This document shows positions 1 to 5,295 of a stretch of DNA of 7,463 nucleotides, piece by piece. The notes beneath the pieces were generated by a model. It worked only from the letters and a program-made list of their open reading frames with translations. It searched no databases and had not been told where the DNA came from. Position numbers and translations under genes: made by a program. Origin of the DNA: Steroidobacteraceae bacterium (GTDB lineage Bacteria > Pseudomonadota > Gammaproteobacteria > Steroidobacterales > Steroidobacteraceae). The number at the start of each line of letters is the position of its first letter. Position 1 is the first letter of the stretch. The DNA lies in the NCBI GenBank assembly GCA_025927665.1, contig JAICKZ010000164.1:1-7463 (forward strand). The letters run 5' to 3'.

Positions 1-186
1 AGACTGCAAGGACAATACCTTTTGCTGTGCGAGTTCCAATATCCATCTGGCAGGTCGCTCATGTCTTGGCCATGGTTGCATCTGTTGATAGGTTACGTCA
101 TCGAGATCAGCATATTTCATATGCAGTTCGATGCTGGTCAACCAGCGATCTAATAAGTCCATCACACGTTTATCGGCGGGGGTCAT
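1..186 (-). CDS. Unrecognised conserved-looking protein, 5' part only (runs off left edge)
   Basis: Reading the minus strand from the ATG at 186 gives 62 codons with no stop up to the window edge, so the gene continues outside. The start is supported by a GGAG six bases upstream of the ATG, and by an in-frame TAA a short way further upstream that prevents a much longer reading frame. The peptide begins MTPADKRVMDLLDRWL and continues with a Trp/Pro/Arg-rich stretch (QPWPRHERPARWILELA, residues 37-53). It looks soluble and helical, with no signal peptide or membrane segment in the visible part. I do not recognise the family, and no function is proposed. It is divergent from the sigma-factor gene at 421, so it need not belong to that cluster. 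The ATG, ribosome binding site, open frame and protein-like composition make it a likely real gene. Confidence 0.72.
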   Translation of the reverse strand, partial: MTPADKRVMDLLDRWLTSIELHMKYADLDDVTYQQMQPWPRHERPARWILELAQQKVLSLQS

Positions 187-212
187 GGGAAGCTCCGATG
201 TCACTGAGCGCA

Positions 213-218
213 ATTATG
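213..218 (-). promoter_or_regulatory. Candidate -10 element (CATAAT) for the leftward gene
   Basis: On the minus strand CATAAT matches the sigma-70 -10 consensus at 5 of 6 bases. It would place the transcript start about 20 bases before the ATG at 186, leaving room for the GGAG ribosome binding site. The -35 region is poor (CTGAAT or GCTGAA at 16-17 bases) and is followed by a run of seven T on that strand. This is a weak, position-based call. Confidence 0.3.
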
Positions 219-371
219 CACAGTCGCGAAAAAAATTCAGCGTCGATTTCAGCCATATGACGATAAGCGGTCATTTCAACGGTCTGAATGGCGACCGAGT
301 TGTGATTTCATTGCACATATTGATGGTTTGGACAGGTGATTGCAGCAAAAAGCGCGCGAACTCCGGGAAAT

Positions 372-401
372 GCAACTTTTCCAGATTTGCAGTGTTCTTT
401 A
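372..401 (+). promoter_or_regulatory. Candidate ECF-type promoter before the sigma-factor gene
   Basis: GCAACTT (372-378) resembles the AAC-containing -35 element of RpoE-like/ECF sigma promoters. GTTCTTTA (394-401), 15 bases downstream, could be the -10 element. The predicted transcript would start near 407-409, giving a 5' leader of about 12-14 bases. If real, the sigma factor could autoregulate its own cluster, as many ECF factors do. The match is partial and no second copy of the motif is available in the window for comparison, so this is a hypothesis. No better sigma-70 promoter was found in 187-420. Confidence 0.25.
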
Positions 402-420
402 AGCAGACGAAAAACTTGCA

Positions 421-993
421 ATGAATGTAGCCAAAAAAAAACCTGTTCATGCCGATGAATTCGCCAGTTTTATGCAGGCGTTTCAGGACATGGTTTTTTC
501 GACCGCAACCCGATTACTGGGTAATGACCGCCAGGCTGAAGATATTGCACAAGAGGTTTTCGTGAAAGCTTACGAGCAATTTGAGACTTTGAAAGAGAGT
601 AGTTCAGCAGGTGGTTGGCTGAAAACGGTGACAACCAATTTATGTCTGAATCATTTGACACGCTATCGGAAACGCTGGCGATTATTTTCCGAAATGAAAT
701 CTGATGACAACGATGACGAGTTTGATGTCGAAGCTGCAATTGACATCAGTGGCGATGACAGCGTGTTTGATATGTTAAGCGCTGCCGAGCAGCAGCAATT
801 ATTTGAGCAGGCATTGACGCGCTTACCAGATCATCAACGCATACCGTTAGTGTTGTATCACTTCGATGGCATGGCTTACGAAGAGATTGTCACGCATATC
901 AACGTATCAATGTCGAAATTAAAGACTGATTTAATGCGCGGGCGCGCGGCACTAGTTAAAGCAATGCAACCACATGTGGAACGAACTTTGTAA
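421..993 (+). CDS. ECF-type (sigma-70 family) RNA polymerase sigma factor
   Basis: The 190-residue product has the two-domain layout of group 4 (ECF) sigma factors, which redirect RNA polymerase to a small set of promoters. Sigma region 2 spans about residues 18-85 and includes AEDIAQEVFVKAYEQF (39-54), the core-binding/-10 recognition part, followed by GWLKTVTTNLCLNHLTRYRKR. Region 4 spans about residues 126-178: ALTRLPDHQRIPLVLYHFDG, then the helix-turn-helix YEEIVTHINVSMSKLKTDLMRGRAAL that reads the -35 element. The linker between them (about 91-125) is unusually acidic (SDDNDDEFD). The length is typical for ECF factors. The ATG at 421 has no clear Shine-Dalgarno sequence, but no in-frame alternative is close upstream and homology-like sequence starts soon after it. 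The next gene begins 13 bases after the stop, so the two are probably co-transcribed. Assignment to an ECF subgroup is not possible by eye. Confidence 0.9.
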   Translation: MNVAKKKPVHADEFASFMQAFQDMVFSTATRLLGNDRQAEDIAQEVFVKAYEQFETLKESSSAGGWLKTVTTNLCLNHLTRYRKRWRLFSEMKSDDNDDEFDVEAAIDISGDDSVFDMLSAAEQQQLFEQALTRLPDHQRIPLVLYHFDGMAYEEIVTHINVSMSKLKTDLMRGRAALVKAMQPHVERTL

Positions 994-1006
994 CGAGTAT
1001 CTGATT

Positions 1007-1471
1007 ATGAAGAACGACGCTCAAGACAATCAACAATTGATCAAGTTTGTAGACAAGCTTTGTAAGCAACAACCGTTGCGCACTGCACCTTCTACGTTGC
1101 AGCTGCGAGTGATGCGTGAACTGCAGTTGCAAGCAGCATTGCCATGGTGGCGTAAGTCATTTATTAACTGGCCAATGCCGTTGCAAGTATTGTTTGTAGT
1201 TGCCGCATTACTGGCGGCAAAACTGATGTTGTTGATTGGCGATTGGGCTGGTATTCATTGGGTGTCATCTGCCATTGCTGTTACCAAGTCTTCATCGCTG
1301 GTGAGTGGTACAGAAGCAATGCTGACGGTGACTCGCCATGTGTCAACGCAACTGCTCAGCTTGGTTCCCATGTCGGTTCTTTATACGGCGATCTTGGCAA
1401 TTGCGACGTTGTATCTACTTTTGTTTGGTATTGGGGTCGCAACTTACAAGACCCTTTATGCGGCTCGTTAA
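1007..1471 (+). CDS. Small two-TM membrane protein, putative anti-sigma factor
   Basis: The 154-residue product has a charged cytoplasmic-looking N-terminus (1-45) with an APSTLQLRVMREL helix, then LPWWRKSFINWP (45-56) just before a first hydrophobic segment (about 57-77). A loop follows (about 80-120), then a second hydrophobic segment (about 123-145). Its place 13 bases after an ECF sigma gene and the soluble N-terminus plus TM layout fit a membrane anti-sigma factor. However, it lacks the HxxxCxxC zinc motif of the classical zinc-binding anti-sigma domain, so the role is inferred from context. An in-frame ATG at 974 lies inside the sigma gene and would add 11 residues. I prefer 1007 because it avoids the overlap and begins a better-looking N-terminus, although its ribosome binding site (GAG at 995-997) is weak. 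The alternative is an uncharacterised envelope protein with no sigma-binding role. Confidence 0.75.
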   Translation: MKNDAQDNQQLIKFVDKLCKQQPLRTAPSTLQLRVMRELQLQAALPWWRKSFINWPMPLQVLFVVAALLAAKLMLLIGDWAGIHWVSSAIAVTKSSSLVSGTEAMLTVTRHVSTQLLSLVPMSVLYTAILAIATLYLLLFGIGVATYKTLYAAR

Positions 1472-1485
1472 GTCGCTGGTTAACC

Positions 1486-1490
1486 GGAGA
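1486..1490 (+). promoter_or_regulatory. Ribosome binding site GGAGA fixing the start of the 582-residue protein
   Basis: GGAGA sits five bases before the ATG at 1496. It selects this start over the internal Met at residue 19, even though the hydrophobic core of the signal peptide begins only after that Met. Confidence 0.7.
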
Positions 1491-1495
1491 TAATT

Positions 1496-3244
1496 ATGCA
1501 GACGTCATTTTCAACAACTGGATCGACAATCTTGCCAGTGTTGTGGCGAATGAACTTATATTTAGTATTGGTATTGTTATGTATTCAAGGAATGTTTGTG
1601 ACGACGGTGTTCGCAGCGGATAGGACATCGGTAAAAACTGGCTCGCACTCAGTCACCATTAACATCAATGCTGATGACAAGGAGCAAGACGCTAACACCG
1701 CTCATTCAGTTACGACAACCAATAACGACAACGATGATGACGAAGCGAGTCATGATGAAGACAATCATCATGAAGATGATCGTGATGTTGTACAAATTCT
1801 TGGTGATGCCCTGCTAATGGCAGGTGAAGACGCTCATAATGTTGTCTCGGTGGTCGGATCGTCCACAGCAGAGGGCAATGTTTCTCACGATATAGTTTCA
1901 ATTCTTGGTGATATCAAAGTTCGAGGAACAGTGGATCATGATTCTGTGGCTGTCTTTGGTAGTAACGATGTTAATAACAAAGTGGGAAATGATGTTGTTG
2001 CCGTGCTTGGTGATATCAAACTAGGTTCGCAAGCAGAGGTCGATCATGATGTGGTTTCTATTGGCGGCACCGTCACGCGCGATCCAGGTTCTATTGTGCA
2101 TGGAGCTGTGCATACCATAGGGCCACACCTGGGCTTAGGGAGACTGGGATGGCTGCATTCGTGGATTCATAACTGTTTGTTGAAAGGAAGATTGTTGGCA
2201 TTTGTACCTGATTTGTCATGGGCATGGAGCATTGCCTTCACTGCGTTGTTTGTATATTTGTTGACGGCGCTGCTTTTTCCAAGAGCGGTGAATCGATGTG
2301 TAACAGTGCTGGAAGAAAGTCCGGGTCATTCCGCACTGACAGCACTGCTGGCCGTAATTGGCATGCCACTTTTCATCTTGCTGTTGTGCATAACTGTGAT
2401 TGGAATTATTGCGATTCCCTTCATTGGGATGGCACTGATGATTGCTGCATTCTTTGGCAAAGTGGTGATACTTGCATGGCTTGGACGCAGGTTGATAAAA
2501 GGTAATCAAAGTTCATCTGCGGCTAATCATCCGGCTTTATCTGTATTGATCGGCGGTATCATCCTCATGTTGTTGTATGTGATTCCGATTGTGGGGTTAA
2601 TCGCATACAAGTTGGTTGGGTTTATGGGGTTTGGCGTTGTTTTGTATGCTCTGCTTCAGGAAATAAAATCGCGACGTGATAACAGTACTGGTGGTCCAGG
2701 CGGCATCAATAACAACCCAGCGGATCTTGCTGATGCAGGCCCTAGTATCGTCCACTCTGCAAGCACGCAAGCGAAGTCTGGTTCCAGCGAATCATCAGCG
2801 AATGATACTACTGCAATGTCAGGCTCAGCGATTGAGTTAACCAGTTTGCCACGCGCCGGTTTTTGGATTCGAATGGTTGCATTGCTAATTGATTCGATTT
2901 TGGTCGGTGCGATTGTCAACTTCGCACTCCATGATTCTGAAAGATTCGGAATCGATTTACATCATATGACGGTAGCCTTATTGGTGATTTATGGAATTGC
3001 CATGTGGAAATTGAAAGGTGCAACTGTCGGTGACATCATTTTCAAACTGCAAGTGATTCGCGCTGATGGTCGTGAGATTGATTGGCCAACTGCAGTCGTT
3101 CGTGGTCTCAGTTGTTTCCTGTCGCTGACAGTTATTTTCCTGGGTTTTTTGTGGATCGCCTTCGACACACACAAACAAGCATGGCACGACAAGATTGCTG
3201 GTACGTTGGTGGTGCGCCATCCGAATGGAATGTCGCTGGTTTAA
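1496..3244 (+). CDS. Multidomain envelope protein: signal peptide, bactofilin-like repeats, membrane segments, RDD domain
   Basis: The product has 582 residues. Residues 1-40 form a long signal peptide with hydrophobic core LYLVLVLLCI and a likely cleavage after VFA (40). Residues 78-97 are Asp/Glu/His-rich. Residues 96-209 hold about seven repeats of 17-19 residues with core [HN]D-x-V-x-[IV]-[LFG]-G-[DS], resembling the beta-helix rungs of bactofilin/polymer-forming proteins. Hydrophobic segments lie near 243-262, 279-327 (one long or two) and 346-389. A Ser/Ala/Gly/Asn-rich linker (about 393-448) leads to an RDD domain (450-577): RAGFWIRMVALLID, three membrane segments, and FDTHKQAWHDKIAGTLVV, where the family's Arg and two Asp are conserved. 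The RDD family is often linked to transport or ion exchange, but its role here is unknown. The repeats would face the periplasm if the signal peptide is used. Third gene of the sigma-factor cluster, 24 bases after the previous stop. Domain calls are firm for RDD and moderate for the repeats; no cellular function is assigned. Confidence 0.85.
   Translation: MQTSFSTTGSTILPVLWRMNLYLVLVLLCIQGMFVTTVFAADRTSVKTGSHSVTININADDKEQDANTAHSVTTTNNDNDDDEASHDEDNHHEDDRDVVQILGDALLMAGEDAHNVVSVVGSSTAEGNVSHDIVSILGDIKVRGTVDHDSVAVFGSNDVNNKVGNDVVAVLGDIKLGSQAEVDHDVVSIGGTVTRDPGSIVHGAVHTIGPHLGLGRLGWLHSWIHNCLLKGRLLAFVPDLSWAWSIAFTALFVYLLTALLFPRAVNRCVTVLEESPGHSALTALLAVIGMPLFILLLCITVIGIIAIPFIGMALMIAAFFGKVVILAWLGRRLIKGNQSSSAANHPALSVLIGGIILMLLYVIPIVGLIAYKLVGFMGFGVVLYALLQEIKSRRDNSTGGPGGINNNPADLADAGPSIVHSASTQAKSGSSESSANDTTAMSGSAIELTSLPRAGFWIRMVALLIDSILVGAIVNFALHDSERFGIDLHHMTVALLVIYGIAMWKLKGATVGDIIFKLQVIRADGREIDWPTAVVRGLSCFLSLTVIFLGFLWIAFDTHKQAWHDKIAGTLVVRHPNGMSLV
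1727..1786 (+). repeat. Low-complexity GAT/CAT/GAA-rich tract encoding an Asp/Glu/His-rich segment
   Basis: Within the 582-residue protein, 20 codons (residues 78-97) are almost all GAT, GAC, GAA, CAT or AAC-type and encode DNDDDEASHDEDNHHEDDRD. The DNA shows imperfect short repeats of ATGATGA/ATCATGAAGATGA type. The segment lies just before the repeat domain and would be exposed in the periplasm. Acidic/His stretches like this often bind divalent metals, but that is only an inference here. Confidence 0.7.
1784..2122 (+). repeat. Tandem ~17-residue coding repeats (bactofilin-like rungs) with a two-rung super-period
   Basis: Repeat units begin at residues 96, 114, 131, 148, 165, 184 and 202 of the 582-residue protein, so spacings are 18, 17, 17, 17, 19 and 18. 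Alternate units carry LGD (units 1, 3, 5) and [VF]GS (units 2, 4). The DNA reflects this: the 15-mer CTTGGTGATATCAAA occurs identically at 1904-1918 and 2006-2020, 102 bases apart (two 17-codon units), and CTTGGTGAT also occurs at 1799-1807. This suggests growth by duplication of a two-rung unit. Confidence 0.75.
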
Positions 3245-3254
3245 TACCTGATCA

Positions 3255-4136
3255 TCAAGTTGACGCAGGCAGATGATACGGCAACTGCATCAGATTTAAA
3301 GTTACAGCAGGATGAGTTTCCAGATAAAGCGCTGCGTCATGTTGAGCAACATTCAATACAGCAAGCATTTCACATCCATTTTCAACGCTTGCAGACATCA
3401 CCACATCACCGGCATGCGATTGATCATTCTGCAATAGAATGCGAGTTGCAGGCATGGAAGGAGGACAAGATGCATGCATGCGATACATGCGTCGTTTCAC
3501 GGTGCCGCGAAAATGAGTGCGTGCAATGATTTCCTGTCCGGTATAACAACCTTTGTTAAAGCTGATGCCACTCAGTGCATCTAGATTCAGCATTTGCGCA
3601 ATAAACCATTCATGAGTTTGTGGAAAAATTTGCGGCAGACCGGCACGAATATCATCCAGTAACCATTGTTTTTCCCAAGCTTGATTGCTTTTTATTTCCT
3701 CAGTTTCTTGCACAACCAAGTATCGCTCTGTGTGTGAGTCGTACCAGCGAATCACACTAATATGGTTGTGCTGAATATGTTCACCAAGTGATGTCGGTGC
3801 TGGAAGTTGTGCAGCAATCAATTGTTCGCGTGTGGCTGCAATACAATGCAATGGCATGGTTGCATCGCCAATTACCACTTTGCTGCGCAATACATATTTG
3901 CGCAACCGCGTCACCAATAGATCAACCATGGAACCAGGTAATATAGCGACAATGCAATCACTGCGTTCGATCAGGGTTACCACCGCTTGAACGCGACCTT
4001 GTGCGGAATTACAGCTGGTCAGTTGTGATCTTTCAGGATTCAATAAATTCAAGTCGTTGCTCAGCTGGCCTTGCAGAAACGTTTTTGCATCGGCACCTGT
4101 GATGCGGACAGCGGCCAGCGATGTGGGTAGGTTCAT
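3255..4136 (-). CDS. ygfZ: YgfZ/GcvT-like folate-binding protein supporting Fe-S enzymes
   Basis: The 293-residue product matches the YgfZ family (COG0354; mitochondrial counterpart IBA57). These are tetrahydrofolate-dependent proteins needed for assembly or repair of some Fe-S enzymes; in E. coli YgfZ also affects MiaB-dependent tRNA modification. The N-terminal part carries the family's ITGADAKTFLQGQLSNDLN (12-30) and AQGRV (45-49). The diagnostic C-terminal signature is NKGCYTGQEIIAR (194-206), including the conserved KGCYxGQE with Cys197. The preceding DDIRAGLPQI (161-170) is also typical. Length is slightly below the roughly 325 residues of E. coli YgfZ. No signal peptide; expected cytoplasmic. 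The ATG at 4136 has no Shine-Dalgarno sequence, but a promoter lies immediately upstream. The gene is convergent with the RDD-protein gene and divergent from the sdh operon, which encodes an Fe-S enzyme, a meaningful neighbourhood. Confidence 0.93.
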   Translation of the reverse strand: MNLPTSLAAVRITGADAKTFLQGQLSNDLNLLNPERSQLTSCNSAQGRVQAVVTLIERSDCIVAILPGSMVDLLVTRLRKYVLRSKVVIGDATMPLHCIAATREQLIAAQLPAPTSLGEHIQHNHISVIRWYDSHTERYLVVQETEEIKSNQAWEKQWLLDDIRAGLPQIFPQTHEWFIAQMLNLDALSGISFNKGCYTGQEIIARTHFRGTVKRRMYRMHASCPPSMPATRILLQNDQSHAGDVVMSASVENGCEMLAVLNVAQHDAALYLETHPAVTLNLMQLPYHLPAST

Positions 4137-4143
4137 ACTGCAA

Positions 4144-4172
4144 AGTGTATTCAGTATTTAGGCTTATCTCAA
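4144..4172 (-). promoter_or_regulatory. Sigma-70-type promoter for ygfZ, probably giving a leaderless mRNA
   Basis: On the minus strand TTGAGA (4172-4167, 5 of 6 consensus) and TACACT (4149-4144, 4 of 6) are separated by exactly 17 bases. Only seven bases lie between the -10 element and the ATG at 4136, so the expected transcript start is at or next to the A of the start codon. This agrees with the absence of a Shine-Dalgarno sequence. Confidence 0.5.
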
Positions 4173-4207
4173 TGCAACGGCAAAAATGCATCAATCAACC
4201 GATACCT

Positions 4208-4213
4208 TGTAAT
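4208..4213 (+). promoter_or_regulatory. Candidate -10 element (TGTAAT) for the sdh operon
   Basis: TGTAAT matches the -10 consensus at 5 of 6 bases and lies in the 111-base divergent gap between ygfZ and the first gene of the sdh operon. It would give a leader of about 28 bases. No good -35 hexamer is found at 16-18 bases (AATGCA at 17), so an activator would probably be needed if this is the promoter. Just downstream, TTGATTCTCAA (4213-4223) is a small inverted repeat (TTGA/TCAA) that could be an operator. The rest of the gap shows nothing else recognisable. Confidence 0.25.
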
Positions 4214-4247
4214 TGATTCTCAAGTTGGCTTTTTTCTGGCACACTAC

Positions 4248-4451
4248 ATGACCATGTGCTCGCATAATGAATCCACCCTTCACACTGATTCGCATTCGTT
4301 ACTTGTAAAAGATACGACATTGTGCGAACCACCGGTTGTTGCGAATCAATCGTCGACAGAAGCAGGTGCGGTAGAAATCGGAGGTCGCGAAGGATTGGAA
4401 CCCACACGCTATGGCGATTGGGAAAAATCTGGGCGTTGCATTGATTTTTAA
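4248..4451 (+). CDS. DUF1674 / SDHAF4-like succinate dehydrogenase assembly factor
   Basis: This 67-residue protein ends in the hallmark C-terminal block of the DUF1674 family: EIGGREGLEPTRYGDWEKSGRC followed by IDF, residues 43-67. This is the family of mitochondrial SDHAF4 (yeast Sdh8), which binds flavinylated SdhA and promotes its assembly with SdhB while limiting oxidant production by the free subunit. The N-terminal 40 residues are low in recognisable features (Ser/Thr/His-rich), as is usual in this family, where only the C-terminus is conserved. Either ATG 4248 or ATG 4254 could be the start; neither has a clear Shine-Dalgarno sequence. The gene is 20 bases before sdhC in the same direction, so it appears to be the first gene of the sdh operon, and the context supports the family call. 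Not every bacterial DUF1674 member has been tested, so the function is by family and neighbourhood. Confidence 0.85.
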   Translation: MTMCSHNESTLHTDSHSLLVKDTTLCEPPVVANQSSTEAGAVEIGGREGLEPTRYGDWEKSGRCIDF

Positions 4452-4459
4452 AGATGAGT

Positions 4460-4463
4460 GGAG
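4460..4463 (+). promoter_or_regulatory. Ribosome binding site GGAG deciding the sdhC start
   Basis: GGAG lies eight bases before the ATG at 4472. The in-frame ATG at 4454 has no such site and overlaps this one, so 4472 is the better start of sdhC. Confidence 0.7.
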
Positions 4464-4471
4464 ATAGCAAC

Positions 4472-4882
4472 ATGACATCAAACGAACGGCCATTATCACC
4501 GTTCTTGCACTATCGCTGGCAATACACCAATACGCTGTCGATATTGCACCGTTTAACGGGTGTATTCATGACGTTAGGATTGGTGTTGGTGGTTTACTGG
4601 CTGGCCGCAGCTGCCGCCGGTGAGGAGAATTATGATCTGGCGCTGGACCTCTTGCGCATGCCATTTATCAAGTTTGTCTGGTTCACGTGGTTACTTAGCT
4701 TTTATTATCATTTTTTAAATGGTATTCGCCATCTATTTTGGGATATAGGTTTGGGATTTGAACGTCGTGTTGCGCGCACGACAGGATGGTTAGTATTCAT
4801 CAGCTCGATTGCGTTAACGGTGTTGACATGGATGTGTATTAGCGTGCGACTTTATGCCAGTGACAATGGAGCTTTCTTATGA
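4472..4882 (+). CDS. sdhC: Succinate dehydrogenase cytochrome b556 subunit (SdhC)
   Basis: SdhC is one of the two membrane anchors of complex II, helping to bind haem b and ubiquinone in the inner membrane. The 136-residue product starts with the family's RPLSPFLHYRW (6-16), then SILHRLTG (23-30), which holds the quinone-site Ser23 and Arg27 equivalent to E. coli Ser27 and Arg31. Membrane segments lie near 29-49, 64-86 and 104-126. The haem-ligand His is His80 in YYHFLNGIRHLFWD (78-91). An ATG 18 bases earlier (4454) would give 142 residues, but the ribosome binding site favours 4472. Its stop overlaps the start of sdhD (ATGA at 4879-4882), indicating translational coupling. Confidence 0.94.
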   Translation: MTSNERPLSPFLHYRWQYTNTLSILHRLTGVFMTLGLVLVVYWLAAAAAGEENYDLALDLLRMPFIKFVWFTWLLSFYYHFLNGIRHLFWDIGLGFERRVARTTGWLVFISSIALTVLTWMCISVRLYASDNGAFL

Positions 4883-5295
4883 GTCTGCGCAGTCCATTGA
4901 GCAAAGTACTAGGACTGGGTGCGGCTAAACAAGGCAGTCATCATTGGTGGTCACAGCGTATAAGTTCGGTGGCATTAACATTTCTGGCGCCGTGGTTTTT
5001 ACTGTCATTGATTAATCTCGGCGATGTGGGTTATGCATCGTTTACGTCATGGATTGCATCACCAATCAACTCAGTGCTGCTCAGCTTGTTAATTGTTGCA
5101 CTTAGTTATCACGCACAATTGGGAATGCAAGTGGTAGTTGAAGATTATATTGCTAATAAAGTTGTGCGCATGATTACTTCGCTCATTATCAATTCCGCAT
5201 TGCTGTTACTGGCGGTGATTGGTGTGCTTGCCATTTTGCGTATCGCCTTGAGCGTGGCACCTGCGATTCAATTTCAGATGGGAACCGGCTCATGA
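4879..5295 (+). CDS. sdhD: Succinate dehydrogenase hydrophobic membrane anchor subunit (SdhD)
   Basis: The 138-residue product is the second membrane anchor of complex II. It has the typical start with a basic N-terminus and KQGSHHWWSQRISSVAL (18-34), then three membrane segments at about 30-47, 61-83 and 97-124. His78 in SYHAQLGMQVVVEDY (76-90) corresponds to the haem-ligand His71 of E. coli SdhD, and Tyr90, twelve residues later, to the quinone-site Tyr83; the spacing is identical. The sequence as a whole is closer to the alphaproteobacterial/mitochondrial style than to E. coli. The start overlaps the sdhC stop and the stop overlaps the sdhA start (ATGA at 5292-5295). Confidence 0.93.
   Translation: MSLRSPLSKVLGLGAAKQGSHHWWSQRISSVALTFLAPWFLLSLINLGDVGYASFTSWIASPINSVLLSLLIVALSYHAQLGMQVVVEDYIANKVVRMITSLIINSALLLLAVIGVLAILRIALSVAPAIQFQMGTGS

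Noticed and set aside
328..357. Sigma-70 promoter using TGGACA at 329-334 ahead of the sigma gene
   Set aside because: The -35 match is fair, but the sequence 17 bases later is GCGCGC, which cannot serve as a -10 element.
27..424. Two overlapping plus-strand open frames (27-260 and 131-424)
   Set aside because: They lie antisense to the supported minus-strand gene and across the divergent intergenic region, have no ribosome binding sites and show no recognisable protein features.
974..1006. Upstream ATG at 974 as the start of the putative anti-sigma gene
   Set aside because: It lies inside the sigma-factor gene, lacks a ribosome binding site and adds 11 residues of unlikely N-terminus; ATG 1007 was preferred.
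3245..3254. Terminator between the convergent RDD-protein gene and ygfZ
   Set aside because: The gap is only 10 bases, and no GC-rich hairpin followed by a T-run was found there or in the adjoining gene ends; TGATCA alone is too short.
4213..4223. FNR-type operator upstream of the sdh operon
   Set aside because: TTGATTCTCAA has TTGA/TCAA arms but with a three-base spacer; the FNR consensus needs TTGAT-N4-ATCAA, so it is only noted as a small inverted repeat.
4195..4473. Minus-strand open frame of 92 codons opposite the SDHAF4-like gene
   Set aside because: The plus-strand frame carries the clear DUF1674 C-terminal signature, so the antisense frame is a shadow.
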